Assembly: GCA_914767715.1 (NCBI GenBank)
Contig: OU612067.1
Coordinates: 34,820,162 to 34,880,161, forward strand
Source: Membranipora membranacea
Lineage: Eukaryota; Bryozoa; Gymnolaemata; Cheilostomatida; Membraniporidae
DNA: 60,000 nt
Direction: 5' to 3'
Under the pieces are notes generated by a model. It saw only the letters and a list, made by a program, of their open reading frames with translations. It ran no database searches and had not been told where the DNA came from. The position numbers and the translations under genes are program-made. Shown here piece by piece: positions 12,001 to 23,451 of this stretch (positions are counted from its first letter, which is position 1; each line of letters opens with the position of its first letter).

Positions 12001-14258
12001 TAATGCTGTATAATATAGGAGTTGGATGCAACTGTTCATGCACACCCATACAAACTTGTACATCCAATTGTTCTCACTCACCCCCTCGCTCTCTGATCTT
12101 ACAAGTTTTGATACAATATCGTCACTTTGTATCACTTTATTTGGCCGCTTTTGGTAATTAGCCGCTTGTTATGCAATATCACCTTCGAGGGCAGCTTGAA
12201 AAACTCCGCAATAATCAACTGTCAGACCCTGTCTGGCTTACTTTAGCAGAGGTTGTCATCGAACTTCTAGTCATATAGATAGATACTGTTTACCTGAAGT
12301 TAGGAGGGAGATAGCTGAGAGGAAGGTGGGTGTGCAGGACTCTCCTCTTCTGTTTATTAACTTTTGTTATGTGATCATAAGTGGCCACATCGAGGAATCT
12401 CCAGTTAATAGGTAAATCTTTGTGTGCAGCGACTCCTGTGGTTAGCATCGTCAATATATCTAGGCAGAAGTGAGTACCTGCAATAATGAGAAAAAATTAG
12501 ATATAATATATAGCTATATATATTATATTGCCCATGTATATAAATCAATATATATATATATATATATATATTTATTTGATGCATAAAAATAATATTTATC
12601 CAGTTCATACATGGAATGTTGGTAGAGCCAGAAATCAGGAGGTCTCCGACCCGAGTACCGACCCGACCCGGAGTACCACTCTCTCCGCGGACGAACTCCC
12701 CACCCGGAGTACCACTCTCTCCGCGGACGAACTCCCCACCCGGAGTACCACTCTCTCCGCCGACGAACTCCCCACCCGGAGTATCACTCTCTCCGCGGAC
12801 GAACTCCCACCCGGAGTACCACTCTCTCCGCGGACGAACTCCCCAACCGGAATACCACTCTCTCCGCGGACGAGCTCCCCACCCGGTGTATCACTCTCAC
12901 CGCGGACGAACCCCCACCCGGAGTACCACTCTCTCCGCGGACGAACTCCCCACCCGGAGTACCACTCTCTCCGCCGACGAACTCTTCATCCGCAGTACCA
13001 CTCTCTCCGCGGACGAACTCCCCATCCGGAGTACCACTCTCTCCGCGGACAAACTCCCCACCCGGAGTACCACTCTCTCCGCGGACAAACTCCCCACCCG
13101 GAGTACTACTCTCTCCGCGGACGAACTCCCCACCCGGAGTACCACTCTCTCCGCGGACGAATTCCCCACCCGGAGTACCACTCTCTCTGCGGACGAACTC
13201 CCCACCCGGAGTACCCACTCTCTCCGCGAACGAACTCCCCACCCGGAGTACCACTCTGCGCGTCCCACAGTCAAGGTGTAATTTGGCCCTTGTTGTCATT
13301 TATTTTAAGCCAAAAGTAGAGCTTTCATATTATGAAATGCGTAATTTTACCTGATTTTACAAATAATATTGTTGCACTTTATCCTAACGAGGAGAGATAG
13401 TATGTTAATAGGCAGTTATTTCTAGGTATATGTACTGTGGGGTAGGAAAACATAGTTTTTCTTGCAATGAGAAGCTTAAAAAGTCATCTGGGTGAAGGAG
13501 GCTGAAAAAAGGGAGGAAAAAGGGAGGAAAAAGGGAGATAGGGAGGAGGTGGAAAATACCCATAAAAACTGGGAGGCTCCCTACCAAAAAGGGAGACTTG
13601 TCAGGTATGATCCAGTTATGAACATAGACTGTAACCATTCGGGATGGTTTTAGAGTTATTACAGGCAGAATTAGAGAGAACACTGTGAAACTGGCCTGTT
13701 TTAGCGTAGCTGCATATAAGTATGTCCTCGGGTTGTAGAGAGGCATCCTCCAGAGCAGAGAACCCATCAAATCTAGGACTGATCCACGCTGGGTATCTGA
13801 AGGTCGCGTAGGGTCGCCTGATGATAAAGTTCCCTGTCGGACAAGGACATTTCAATCCTACAATGATGATATATAAATCAGCTAACTAGACACAAGTGAA
13901 GACCACCATTGGAGAATCTGTCTCTAGTACTACAAGTTTGATATTGTTATTGATTATTTCCTAGGCCATTATGCGTGTTTGAGCTTCTGGCTTCTCTCTC
14001 AGAGCTCTCGACTGCTACCAACAAGAATCATCACGACACAAAGGTTGCCCTATATAAAATTATTCCAATAACCACGACTACACCGTGTGAAACTATTGGA
14101 AACATATTACATTGCGCTCCCTCAGATTTTTACGTACGAATGAGAGAGATAAGTGTCTCACCGGTCTCAGGGTCCTCATCTTCATACTCATATTTATCTG
14201 CCAGAACGTGATCAGCGACTTCTGGTGGCAGAACTCTGTCTCTCTTTGAGGTTTGCAT
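9026..14258 (-). CDS. Cytosolic sulfotransferase (SULT family), copy 1
   Basis: PAPS-dependent transfer of sulfonate to small acceptors (known of the family; substrate not predictable here). Seven exons: 14162-14258, 13696-13857, 12294-12477, 11806-11951, 10226-10323, 9371-9542 and 9026-9153, 987 nt or about 328 residues, near the family norm. The 5'-phosphosulfate loop is [11 protein letters not shown], spanning exons 2 and 3. The catalytic His sits in [12 protein letters not shown]. The 3'-phosphate site is [28 protein letters not shown] and the C-terminal [14 protein letters not shown] match the family end motifs. The start at 14258 gives [14 protein letters not shown]. Exon 2 ends AAAACAG/gccagt, so intron 2 has a GC donor where the paralogue has gtaagt. 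Introns contain a LINE end, a long hairpin and a MITE. Exon lengths match copy 2 exactly except exon 1, so the two arose by tandem duplication. Confidence 0.92.
9788..10192 (+). mobile_element. 3' end of a non-LTR retrotransposon
   Basis: Lies in a sulfotransferase intron in antisense orientation. An open frame to 10050 ends with [15 protein letters not shown] and [11 protein letters not shown], resembling the C-terminal end of LINE ORF2 proteins. It is followed by about 140 bp of 3' UTR and an ATCC-type microsatellite tail (AATAAAATCCATCCATCC). The UTR and tail are shared with a second copy at 31790-31895, supporting a dispersed family. The 5' part is missing, as is usual for truncated insertions. 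The left boundary is uncertain. Confidence 0.6.
10829..11391. repeat. Long near-perfect inverted repeat in a sulfotransferase intron
   Basis: Left arm about 10829-11099 and right arm about 11112-11391 are reverse complements with a loop of about 12 bp. The outer ends read TAGCCCTGTTCACACGGCC and its complement. The inner ends are CCCATGAGTAAGACCATGA and its complement. Small differences exist (for example an extra AAAACC in the right arm). Both arms therefore contain the same short open frame (with [10 protein letters not shown]), which I regard as incidental. The structure is that of a fold-back MITE. Target-site duplications are not clear. Confidence 0.85.
12541..12572. repeat. TA microsatellite
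   Basis: Run of TA dinucleotides about 30 bp long, a few tens of bases before the MITE at 12607. Confidence 0.85.
12607..13609 (+). mobile_element. Non-autonomous DNA transposon (MITE) copy A carrying a minisatellite
   Basis: Same element as 48660-49059. The 5' end reads ATACATGGAATGTTGGTAGA, then AGAAATCAGGAGGTCTCCG. The 3' part is nearly identical to the other copy over about 350 bp, with AAAGGGAGATAGGGAGGAGG and the terminal GGGAGACTTGTCAGGTATG. It is flanked by ATCCAGTTC (12598-12606) and ATCCAGTTA (13610-13618), a 9-bp target-site duplication with one mismatch. The ends form a short imperfect inverted repeat (TGACAAG/CTTGTCA in copy B). There is no transposase. A 9-bp duplication would suit a Mutator-like element, but the class is not proven. 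Confidence 0.85.
12640..13256. repeat. GC-rich minisatellite of about 36 bp inside MITE copy A
   Basis: About 17 units of around 35-36 bp with the core CCACCCGGAGTACCACTCTC and CCGCGGACGAACTCC. It is strikingly GC-rich against an AT-rich background. Because the unit is near a multiple of three, several frames stay open on both strands; these are not genes. MITE copy B has a single unit at 48700-48740. Confidence 0.9.
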
Positions 14259-15514
14259 AAATGTGGATTATCTACAAAAAAACACAGTGAATCAGCATAA
14301 ATCATCTCTGTCTCTCTGATAAATGGATCCGATAAAAATGATACCATAATCAATCTGTTATTTAAAAAAAAATTCAGTTACCTAGGGAAGCTTGGTAAAA
14401 TTGGTAGCATTGACAGGAATGAGGTACTCAGTCACAGTCAAATCATAGGTTTGTAATCAATCACTCATACACACATCTCCTCTACACAGGACACCAACAC
14501 TCAGCTAAGAAGCTCGAGCGCGTAACTTGAATGGTTCCTTTAAGTGATGCGAAGTCTAAAAGCCTCATGGTCTGGGGAAGGGCCAAAAAGCTGACTACAG
14601 TTAAGATACTGGGTAAATATTGAGGCAGATCTGACCTGCTCAATCTTAAGCTGTACTGATGGAGTAAAATATATGAGTATAGTAGAGACTACGAGCCTCG
14701 TCACACAGTACAGTGGACTGTGATAGCAAAGATCAGAGTGATATCGATAATAATAAATGTCCTATAGATCCTTATCAAGTGGGGAGTCAGAAAATGGATG
14801 GATTGGACTAGTGATCTTGAGACGCATGTCCATTTCCAAGTTCTGACAGTCAATGCTGATTAGATACCAGTTCTGGTTGGCTTGAGTATAGTAGGATGAG
14901 AGAATGAATAATAATGGGCGTCAACACCTGAGAACTAGATATCAACGAGTATCAAGCACTAAATATGGCAATGCTTCAAAGTTAGGAGTGTTAGGGTGAT
15001 TCAGTTACTATATATCATACATTATACAGCTTCTCTCATATACTACTCATTGTACCATTCCAACCCAGCAAAATAGAGAAAATCTTCAATCACAAATGAT
15101 AATGATGACTTCGAAATCTTTGTCACGAATGGTTGGCTTCAATATAATCTTAACATTTTTAAAGCATCTATTTGTAACAACAAGAAAAAAATTATGATAA
15201 AGGCCGAGTAGGATAGTAATAATAGATAGATGGATAGATAGATAATAGATTACGATCAACAAAATAATTTTTCAGGCGGTTTTTTTGGCAAATTCACAAA
15301 CCTGCATTTTAGTGTGAAGCTTTATAATTTTGGTTAATCATATTAAAATGTTCTAAGAGGTAGAAATGGTCCCAGAGTAAAATAGAAGGTCCAGATTATC
15401 AAAGAGCAAAATTAACAGATAAAAAAGCGGTTTGGATTATTTAGTTTCCTCCCAATGAACACAACCATGGATGACTGAAGTTAATTCAAATGAATACAGA
15501 AATGTCCCCCGCAG
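14259..15514. other. Intergenic between the two sulfotransferases
   Basis: 5' flank of copy 1 and 3' flank of copy 2. No gene recognised; AT-rich. It should contain the copy 1 promoter. A short ATAG/GATA-type microsatellite is present near 15225-15250. Confidence 0.4.
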
Positions 15515-15742
15515 CAGGCCCGTAGTTCTAGGGGAGGCAGGGACGCTCTGCCTCCCCTAGAATGCACAATGGAGTGGCCTAAAAAGGCTAAAATTGAGTA
15601 GAATCGGCTCATTTAGAAATACCATTTGCTATTTATGTGAGCTAATTTGCTTTGGGGAGGTTGTAGCGCCCACCCTATTGATGTTTTGGACTTGCCTCAG
15701 ATTTTTGCCTCCCCTACCATTTTCTTCTAAACTACGGCCCTG
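15515..15742. mobile_element. Short MITE with terminal inverted repeats
   Basis: 228 bp. The left end CAGGCCCGTAGTTCTA and right end TTCTAAACTACGGCCCTG are imperfect inverted repeats. GGGGAGGCA...TGCCTCCCC is repeated internally. It is flanked by CGCAG on both sides (15510-15514 and 15743-15747). The CAGG-CCGTAGTT termini are reminiscent of hAT-type ends, but hAT elements make 8-bp duplications and only 5 bp match here, so the class is open. Confidence 0.65.
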
Positions 15743-15839
15743 CGCAGTCACACAAAGTGCGAATATAAATCAGACTGGGGCAGATGTTCACCTTCACATT
15801 GATATTAAAAATTCAGAAAATGTTAGATATAAATGATTC

Positions 15840-18800
15840 TTATAGTCTGGAGGCGGGGTTATCATAAATAAACGGGATTTGTCTATCCTTGTTCCACTCA
15901 TCAAATACTTTGTGGAATTCTTCATTCTGTGCCAGGGTGAACCAATTCTTCCAATCTCCTATCTCTCCTAAATACAATAATAATGAGTTTTGTGAAAGTA
16001 ATTTCCACTAAGGGGTTCAAGGTCAAAAGGTCTTTTTTTCTAATCATGGAAATGCTACGAATGACATCTGCACATAAAATAAATGTAATACGCTTGATCA
16101 GGAATGAGATACTGCTTTGGTAAAAAATTGGGATATGGATTAGTTTTGGTAAATTTTGGTAACCATTCAATTTTTCAGCCTACCTTTTCGATACAAGACA
16201 AAGTCTTTAAAAATCTTTCTGGCAGATTTCTCCTCTGGCTCAGCTAACGGCTTTACTTTGTTGAATCTTGAGGCTTTAGCGACATCAGCTATAAACTGCT
16301 CAGAGCAGGTAACTCCTATGTGGTCAGCCATCTGTCGTATAACTTTCTCTGGGTTCTGAAATTTACAGAATTTGGAATGATGAAGTCATGAGAAGTAATT
16401 TCAAACTCAATTGATGATTTTATATCTACTGTAATCATTACAATGACAGATAATTTAGCAAGAAGCGCAGGGTAAGTAACTAGGACTGAGTGCTCCCAAG
16501 TCACAACACGTAATTCTGCGTTGTGTTAGCTGAGTTAGTTAAAGTCAGATAGATAAGAGGTAACTTAACTAAGTTCACTTACGATTATCAGCTCTTCATA
16601 GAAGACAATAAGAACATTAGGATCATTTCTGTGATTATCCCAAACATCAGAATACCATCCGAAGGGTCCCCAGTACATCACTGAAACAAATAATTATATT
16701 AGTTAGGTTCATTCACAATTTTGTATACAATTCATGTGTGAAAAATGATTGACCGAGGCTTTGTTTTCCATCCTACAATAAAAACAGCTGGAGAAATAAA
16801 ACTAGATGGGGTATGTTTAGTTCAAAATTAAATCAACCTGTAAAAATTGAGTTGACCATGGAGTAACAGCGTTACTCCATGGATTAAATTAGTCATATTT
16901 TAGCCCCTAATACCTTTTTCATAACGATATACAACTATCCTATCATACTGCAGGTTACTGTGTCCATGATGTCTAAAATATCAATTAAATATACAGTTGT
17001 CCCTCGCTCACCTGTTTTAGCGTATAGAAGGTAAGTGAAGTAATCTGCCCATGGTCTCTTCTTAGTATCTGCTGCCATGCTGTTCATAAAGTGATAAAAT
17101 GATGTAAAAGTATCCTTCATATTCCTCATAGGCACAATCACTTTAGTATTTGGATGTCTGTAAGAAAAACATAACAGGCCTGTCAGTGATGATGTCAGTG
17201 ATAATGACAGTGATGATGTCAGTGATGATGTCAGTGATGGTGTCAGTGATGATGTCAGAGATGATTTCAGGGATGATGTCAGTGATGATGTCAGTGTTGA
17301 TGTCAATGATGACATCAGTGATGATGTCAGCGATGATGTCAGTGATTGTGTCAGTCATGATGTCAGAGATGATGTCAGTCATGATGTCAGTGTTGATGTC
17401 AATGATGATATCAGTGATGATGTCAGCGATGATGTTAGGGATGATGTCAGTGATGATGTCAGTGATGATGTCAGTGATGATGTCAGTGATGATGTCAGTG
17501 ATGATGTCAGCGATGTTATCAGTCTGATATGGGTCTGAGTCAAAAGCTGACTGATGTACTCACAAGCGCACAAGGCTAAGCACTCACAGTAGAGAAGGAC
17601 AGGTAGGACAGAGGCGTCCGAAGGTCTTCCAACAGGGGAACAAGGGTACATTAGTCAACTTTGAATCATTTCTGACAGAATTTACAGTGACTACTACTGA
17701 CTAGAGAGCAGAATAAGCGAACTTCTGTCTGCTAGTAGAAGACAAGAGAAATTGTTCATGCTACTCGTGTTTGTTAATTTTTTCTCTACTGCAAAAAAGT
17801 TACGATATGCCCATCAGGTAGGACTTTATATATAGCTTACTCTTACCTGAAGTGAGGTGGTAGACAGCTCACAGGTATATGAGTGTGGAGAACTTTTGGC
17901 TACTGTTTATTGACCTTCATTATATGATCAATATGAGCCACATCTAGAAATCTGTGATGATGCGGCACGGCAGCATGTGTGGCCTGACCAGATGTTAGCA
18001 TTGTCAGTATGTCAAAGCAGAAATGTGTACCTGATATAAAATAATGCAAGGAGTTACAATCACAACTACATTCAAGTTGTGTAACACATGAATACTTATT
18101 ATGGGATGAGGTCAACAAACAATTGTGATGCTTACTGAACAAAAACCAAGGTTTTTACATCCATAGTTGGCACTAAAGTTACAGGCCAGTGGTAACACAA
18201 CTGAGGCTCGGCTTTTCATCATTATGTAGATGACAAAGGGAAGGTTGTCCCGCCCACAGAACAGGTCGTCCCACACACGGCATAGGTGGCCCCGCCCTCA
18301 ACACAGTCGGGTCCGCCCACAGAGCAGGTGACCCACCCACAGCCCAGATGGTAAAGCCCACAGAGCAGGTAGTCCGGTAGGTAGGTATGCAGGTAGGCGG
18401 TCTCGCTCACAGCACAGGTGGTCCTGTGCACAGAATGCCCCTCATCCTCTGAGATGTATATACAGAACAATTAAATATAAAGCAAACTTACCTGTTTTAG
18501 CAAAACTACATATGAGGATATCATCTGGGTCCAGCGTAACATGTTCAAGAGCCGAAAATCCATCAAACTTAGGATTCATAAACGCCGCATATCTGAATGT
18601 GCCATGTGGACGCTTTATGATGTAATTTCCTGTTGGACAGGGACATTTTATTCCTGCAATCAAAACAACTCTATTTAACTGACTTTCATCCATTTTTTAT
18701 TATATCATCAGTCTACAAAGCGGTTGGCTCTGTGTCTGATATGAACGATACATCTGAAAGTGAAGTTAATATAGAGGTTACGCTGTAGATGATGTAAGTG

Positions 18801-18940
18801 TTAGTTTATATGATGTAGTTGTGTAGTTATCACTGACCAGTATCAGGGTCTGTATCCTCATACTCATATCTACCAGCCATCACATGTTCAGTGACTTCTC
18901 GTGGTAATATCTTCTCCTTCTCTCCTACTTTGAGGGACAT
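15840..18940 (-). pseudogene. Sulfotransferase copy 2 with in-frame stop
   Basis: Seven exons collinear with copy 1: 18838-18940, 18492-18653, 17847-18030, 17012-17157, 16583-16680, 16184-16355 and 15840-15967. Exons 2 to 7 have exactly the same lengths as in copy 1 and all splice sites are intact GT-AG. Motifs are kept: [56 protein letters not shown]. Exon 3 contains TAG at 17900-17902 (KVNKQ-stop-PKVLHTHIP) where copy 1 reads [13 protein letters not shown], removing the catalytic His and all downstream motifs. Apart from this one codon the gene looks functional, so it may be a very young pseudogene, a null allele, a sequencing error or a readthrough case. Confidence 0.85.
17181..17525. repeat. 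12-bp minisatellite in sulfotransferase copy 2
   Basis: About 29 units of GATGATGTCAGT, ending about 24 bp upstream of the acceptor of the exon at 17012-17157. On the transcribed minus strand the unit is ACTGACATCATC, so the branch-point-like CTGAC recurs every 12 nt. Open frames through it are artefacts of the 12-bp period. Confidence 0.9.
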
Positions 18941-20635
18941 GGCTGTCAATAATATAGTAATCTACTAAGTACGATAAACGAGATTCTGAGGCCTTGGGAC
19001 TCCAAAGTTTGAAAAAACTTCTATCTAAGTAACCTAAATAAGTGTAGAAGTCATGATCTGAAGAATCTCTTATGATGGATCCTCATTGCTATGCATCTCT
19101 TAGCTCGTAGGCACACTTTGATGGGATCGTTTGCCATTGCATAATTCTACTATACACTACTATAAATTGCTCAATGAACTTCAGAGGCCTCTACTTGGTA
19201 CTGACTTTTTATTGGTTGAGTAAATCACATTTTGCTTTGTGTAGTCAATTTTAACATCTGCTCCCACACTTAACAGCTCTTGCCTTTCTGATGTGGTATA
19301 GATGCACAGAGTATACCTGGTATCTTTTTTGGTCAGGCAAGTTTGCTCTCTGATTATGATCTGTCACATAGGCAGGCAGCTATCCAGTCCACTATTAGGT
19401 CACACATACCAATTAGCCCCAACTTTTAGAACACGATTGTATGGTTTACCTGTTGGAAGGCCTTTTGCCTGGGTAGGCAGCCGTGACGGCCTGCCCAGAC
19501 TTGAAAGGCCTTGCTAAGTCAATAAGGTAGGTTTCCAGTAACAAGCTAAGCTGGGCTGACCAGGTCTCACAACTGAATGGAGTTTGTCTGCTGGCTTGGA
19601 AAATGATGTTCGTACATCTAATGTACTTCATGAGGTGACTTGTCACTATGCGCTCCAGCACTCCCTGCTGGCGATACTACAGGTGAGGCTTACAGCAGTT
19701 TTCTTATTTGTTCCTAACAACAATTTGTTGTTAGAGCAGATCTGCAGAAAGGCAACTAATGTGTCTGCAGGCATATGGTTTATTATTGCATATGGCATAC
19801 TGTTGTATAGACGATGCATTATAAATCACGTTACAGAACAAAGTTCAGTTGTTTAAGTTCAATTACCTTAGTCTCACTTAGCTGGTAATATAGAACAAGT
19901 TTGATCCCTCTGTGGTGGAGGTATCGAGGCGCCTCAATACATTCCACGGAACTTAACTTTATTTTTTGCACGTACTTATGGCTAGCCAGTGTTTTGGCTC
20001 TGAGTGGCTTGATGGAGGGAGCCATGAGCAGAGCAATATACAGGCCTATACAGAACAGGTCTTTTTCTCAGACCTGTGTAATGCTTGGAGACATGTGTCA
20101 CCTGTCAGAGTAGAGAGGCTCTTGATTTGATTTTTAGTTACACAGTCGTTTCGTTTGTGAATGTGAGCCAGTCAGACAGCACTAACCAGAGCCTCTGGAA
20201 ATCTTTGACTTCTCCCCCCCCCCACCCGCCCCATGGGCCCCTGAGACTTACATGTCATTACTTTGCCAATGTCAAGTGTCAAACACCCAAAAAAACATTA
20301 AACATGGGCGCCAGCTGAGACCAGGGAGAATGGCAAAGAATGGAGAGACTTACATGTGGCAATGTCCAGCTGCAGTTCGACCATAGCCAACTCGCTAGTA
20401 GTCATCATTGTATTTTATGTACATGTATATAATATTTGTCATCTCTTTTTTTTGTATTCTTATTGTCTTCATACTAATAACCCACCGGCTCACCATTGAA
20501 ACATTGTCCAGCCCAGCTAGCACCACCGCGGTTGCCATTTGATTTGAAGCCTGTAGTGAAATGTGCCTCTCAGTTGACGAATACTTATTATGGATTACTG
20601 TAAACCATCCCTGCAAATTCTGTTTATTCCTACAG
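18941..20635. other. Intergenic / unassigned
   Basis: Upstream of sulfotransferase copy 2, so it should hold its promoter. Several short plus-strand open frames occur (for example 19584-19856), but none has recognisable domains. The sequence from about 19300 is less AT-rich than its surroundings and may be repeat-derived. A C/A-rich run is at 20213-20230. I see no supportable gene. Confidence 0.35.
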
Positions 20636-20727
20636 TTGATGATGTTACTACTGACAATTTACTGGATATGACTACAGAGGATCACAGATCTGAACTGTCA
20701 TCAACACTGATAAAGATAATAAAGTAA
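20636..20727 (+). CDS. Possible terminal exon of an unidentified plus-strand gene
   Basis: A clean acceptor (tttattcctacag) precedes an open stretch that reads DDVTTDNLLDMTTEDH, then STLIKIIK and TAA at 20725-20727. The acidic/hydrophilic composition looks protein-like, but no upstream partner exon or family is recognised. It could be a chance open stretch. Confidence 0.25.
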
Positions 20728-21261
20728 CAACTATTGTATTGGACATTTGCAAGTAACTTTCCAATTTTTGTTCCCACTAGTCAATTGCTCTTTTACTGTA
20801 ATCAGGAAACCAGGGGGTAGCAATACGACATTGGCAGCCTGACGGAGATGAGAGATCCTAGTTTTGCAAAACCTTTTGGAGGTGTTGACAAAAATTGACA
20901 TGATGGAGTAGCTAGTCTGGCGTGTTTTGTTGGCTCAGATTGGCTGTTAGTTGGTCAACACACCAATCAGAGTTAAGCTCTGCTAATCTGCCCAAGAAAA
21001 ATAATGTTTGGTCATTTATAGAGAGAATAACTCCATCAATCTTTATCCACCAATTATAGCATTATGATTAAAAATATCATCGCTACAAAAATCACTTCAT
21101 TTATACCTATACATAACTACTCCATTCACCCATAAACACAAAAATATACAAATGACCCTATATATATATATACATATGTCGCATATTCGACCCACTTGGG
21201 GCCGAATACCCGAGCAGAACAGACACCATGTGCACTATTTCATTCATTTTGCTCATGTTTA

Positions 21262-21315
21262 TTTTGTATGGAGTTAACTTCTTCCCGTTGAGAAAGAAGC
21301 CAACTCCATACAAAA
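21262..21315. repeat. Short hairpin
   Basis: TTTTGTATGGAGTT is followed by about 25 bp and then AACTCCATACAAAA, with TTCTT/AAGAA also pairing inside. Probably the tip of a fold-back repeat. No boundaries resolved. Confidence 0.6.
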
Positions 21316-21654
21316 AGTGTTTTGTTTACCTAATCAAATTTATCCACAACATTGTTCTTTAGAATTTTGTTACAAGTAGGTATTAATTCAATTTACTAAT
21401 GACTCATAGCTGAGATGCCTTTTCGACATTGAAATCAATTTTTATTCTTGAATAATAAACTAAGTTAGATACCAGAAAAGCAATCTATACTTTACCAGAA
21501 AAACATGCTCCAAGGGCTCTCCAGCCAGAACTGCCCTGCCTTGATGTACCCCCGGTTTTTATATGCACCGGGGCTCATCACGGTGGGTGAGCATGGCCAA
21601 AAAACCGGAGGTTGCATTTGCCCATCCTCTTGACAAAAGCGGAGATTTGATTTA

Positions 21655-21930
21655 GGTTTTGTGTCTGATAAAAAGGTTTTAATTATATATATATATCATT
21701 TTAATGTTTGCGTTTGAACCCTCCAAAAAGACGGAGATTGGACTTTAATTTATGTCTAATAAAAAGGTTTTAATTATATATATTATTCAAATGTCTGCGT
21801 TTGAACCCTCCAAAAAGACGGAGATTGAACTTTAATTTATGTCTAATAAAAAGGTTTTAATTATATATATTATTCAAATGTCTGCGTTTGAACCCTCAAA
21901 AAAGACGGAGATTGGACTTGGCTTGGTTTT
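21655..21930. repeat. Tandem repeat of about 90 bp, 3 copies and a partial
   Basis: Unit includes TAATAAAAAGGTTTTAATTA, TCTGCGTTTGAACCCTC and AAAAAGACGGAGATTGGAC. The copies are almost identical, so the array is young. Confidence 0.85.
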
Positions 21931-22054
21931 AATTATATACATTATTTTGAAGTGGTTGACGCCGTCTGGTATCACCTGGCTCCATTCTCTTTATCTGAGA
22001 TCTCACACATATACATATTATATATATATATATATACATAGATACCTCACAAAA

Positions 22055-22342
22055 TGTCACTTGTCACTGGAACAGTTTGAAAGGTTCAATATAAAGCAAT
22101 CAGGATTATTGTATCTACTCCCAAGAAATTTTCCGTCACAATGGTAGATCACTTCTAGATTTACCCACACTACTAAGTAGGAGACAATATTTATTTCATC
22201 ACTTTAAACATAAAAAGTTTTGCGGGACAAAGCTTCTAAGCATATCCTTAGATCTAGTGCAAAAGTCCAGAAAACATAAGCATTGTCTGAAAAGCAATTG
22301 CCCTATTATTAAACCCGCATTCAGAATACAAATTTTTTAGAA
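22055..22342 (+). mobile_element. Decayed 3' end of a non-LTR retrotransposon ORF2
   Basis: A first frame reads SLEQFERFNIK, and after a frame shift SLLDLPTLLSRRQYLFHHFK is followed by TKLLSISLDLV and a stop at 22342. The pattern (aromatic, Arg/Lys-rich, LPTLLSRR) is typical of the C-terminal part of LINE reverse-transcriptase proteins. Frame shifts and stops show it is dead. Confidence 0.6.
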
Positions 22343-22807
22343 ATCAGCCCTTTTAAACTTATTTCACCGATTCACACTAAAATATAAATCAGTGAAAACT
22401 CTCCTGACTTTTTATTTACCTGGAACTTGATACAGTAAACTTAAAGATTTACTTTATAATTAGATTTTGTCGAATGTTCATTCTTCGGATAACCCGCTCC
22501 TTCACTACAACACTATTATCCAAGCTTATTTTTTCTCAAACCATAACCAATATTGTTATACGTTACTCATTATAATTTACTCTGCGTTTAATTTTGGTAG
22601 TAGGCTTTTCTATGAGATCAGTTAACAGTTAACAAGTTACCTATAACAGAATTCTTTTGTTATCTGTACACTTTTAAGAAAACCTCTATAAATAAATAAA
22701 TGTAAATATATATGTTCGATGATTTACAAATTAGCATTTTCCTCTATTATGTTCTTGGACTGTAGTCAATTTATAAATATAGATGGTGTATTTTTTATTC
22801 TTTGCAG

Positions 22808-22891
22808 GTACTAAATGATACAAGTCAAGGACGTGGTGTCTTCTCTCAGATTGCCCTGCTCCCTAAGATTTACCTGCTGGTGCGCCGCTGA
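22808..22891 (+). CDS. Possible terminal exon of an unidentified plus-strand gene
   Basis: The acceptor ttattctttgcag is followed by 28 open codons (VLNDTSQGRGVFSQIALLPK...) ending TGA at 22889-22891. No family recognised. It lies 560 bp upstream of the lectin exon and is not its first exon, since it ends in a stop in the only long frame. Evidence is the splice signal alone. Confidence 0.2.
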   Translation, partial: VLNDTSQGRGVFSQIALLPKIYLLVRR

Positions 22892-23451
22892 GTATCAGTG
22901 CAGGGTTGTTTTGGTGCTGTGTGTTGCTGAGGTGAGCTCATCTCGATATTCCTAAGCGCGATCTTGGTGTGCGTTGACATCCACCATGTGCTCTGTTTGA
23001 CACGAATTCACCCTTCTAATCATTTGAACGACTGCAGTTTGACCACTGTAGCTGTTTGTTTACTTAACAAAATATAGTAAATCTTCATCATGATCTGTCA
23101 GCGAGTCGTTGAGCTGACCGTAACTCTGAAGGCAGTTTTTCAAATTTCATTTAGGAATTAGGTACAAATTTTGGTCATCCAATTATGGAAACCAACTGCG
23201 GCAGAAAGTGTCATCTGCTCCCATTACCAACTAAAACTCAGAGTATTTAGGTGTAGTCTCATCAGTCAATGGCCATTATAGCTAGTTATACAAAACCTCA
23301 ATAACAACTTAATTCAAACCACTGGTCTGAATGCATTGAGATCTGGCTGAAGGGACCAATTTTTCTCGTCTTAACTAACAGGAGTTCTGAATTAAAAAGT
23401 TTGAGTTAACCAGCTTACACTGTATTATTCATTCTATTGAAATGATTACAG

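Noticed and set aside
12528-13319. Long open frames on both strands over the GC-rich repeat
   Set aside because: The period is close to a multiple of three and several frames are open at once; the sequence is a minisatellite inside a MITE.
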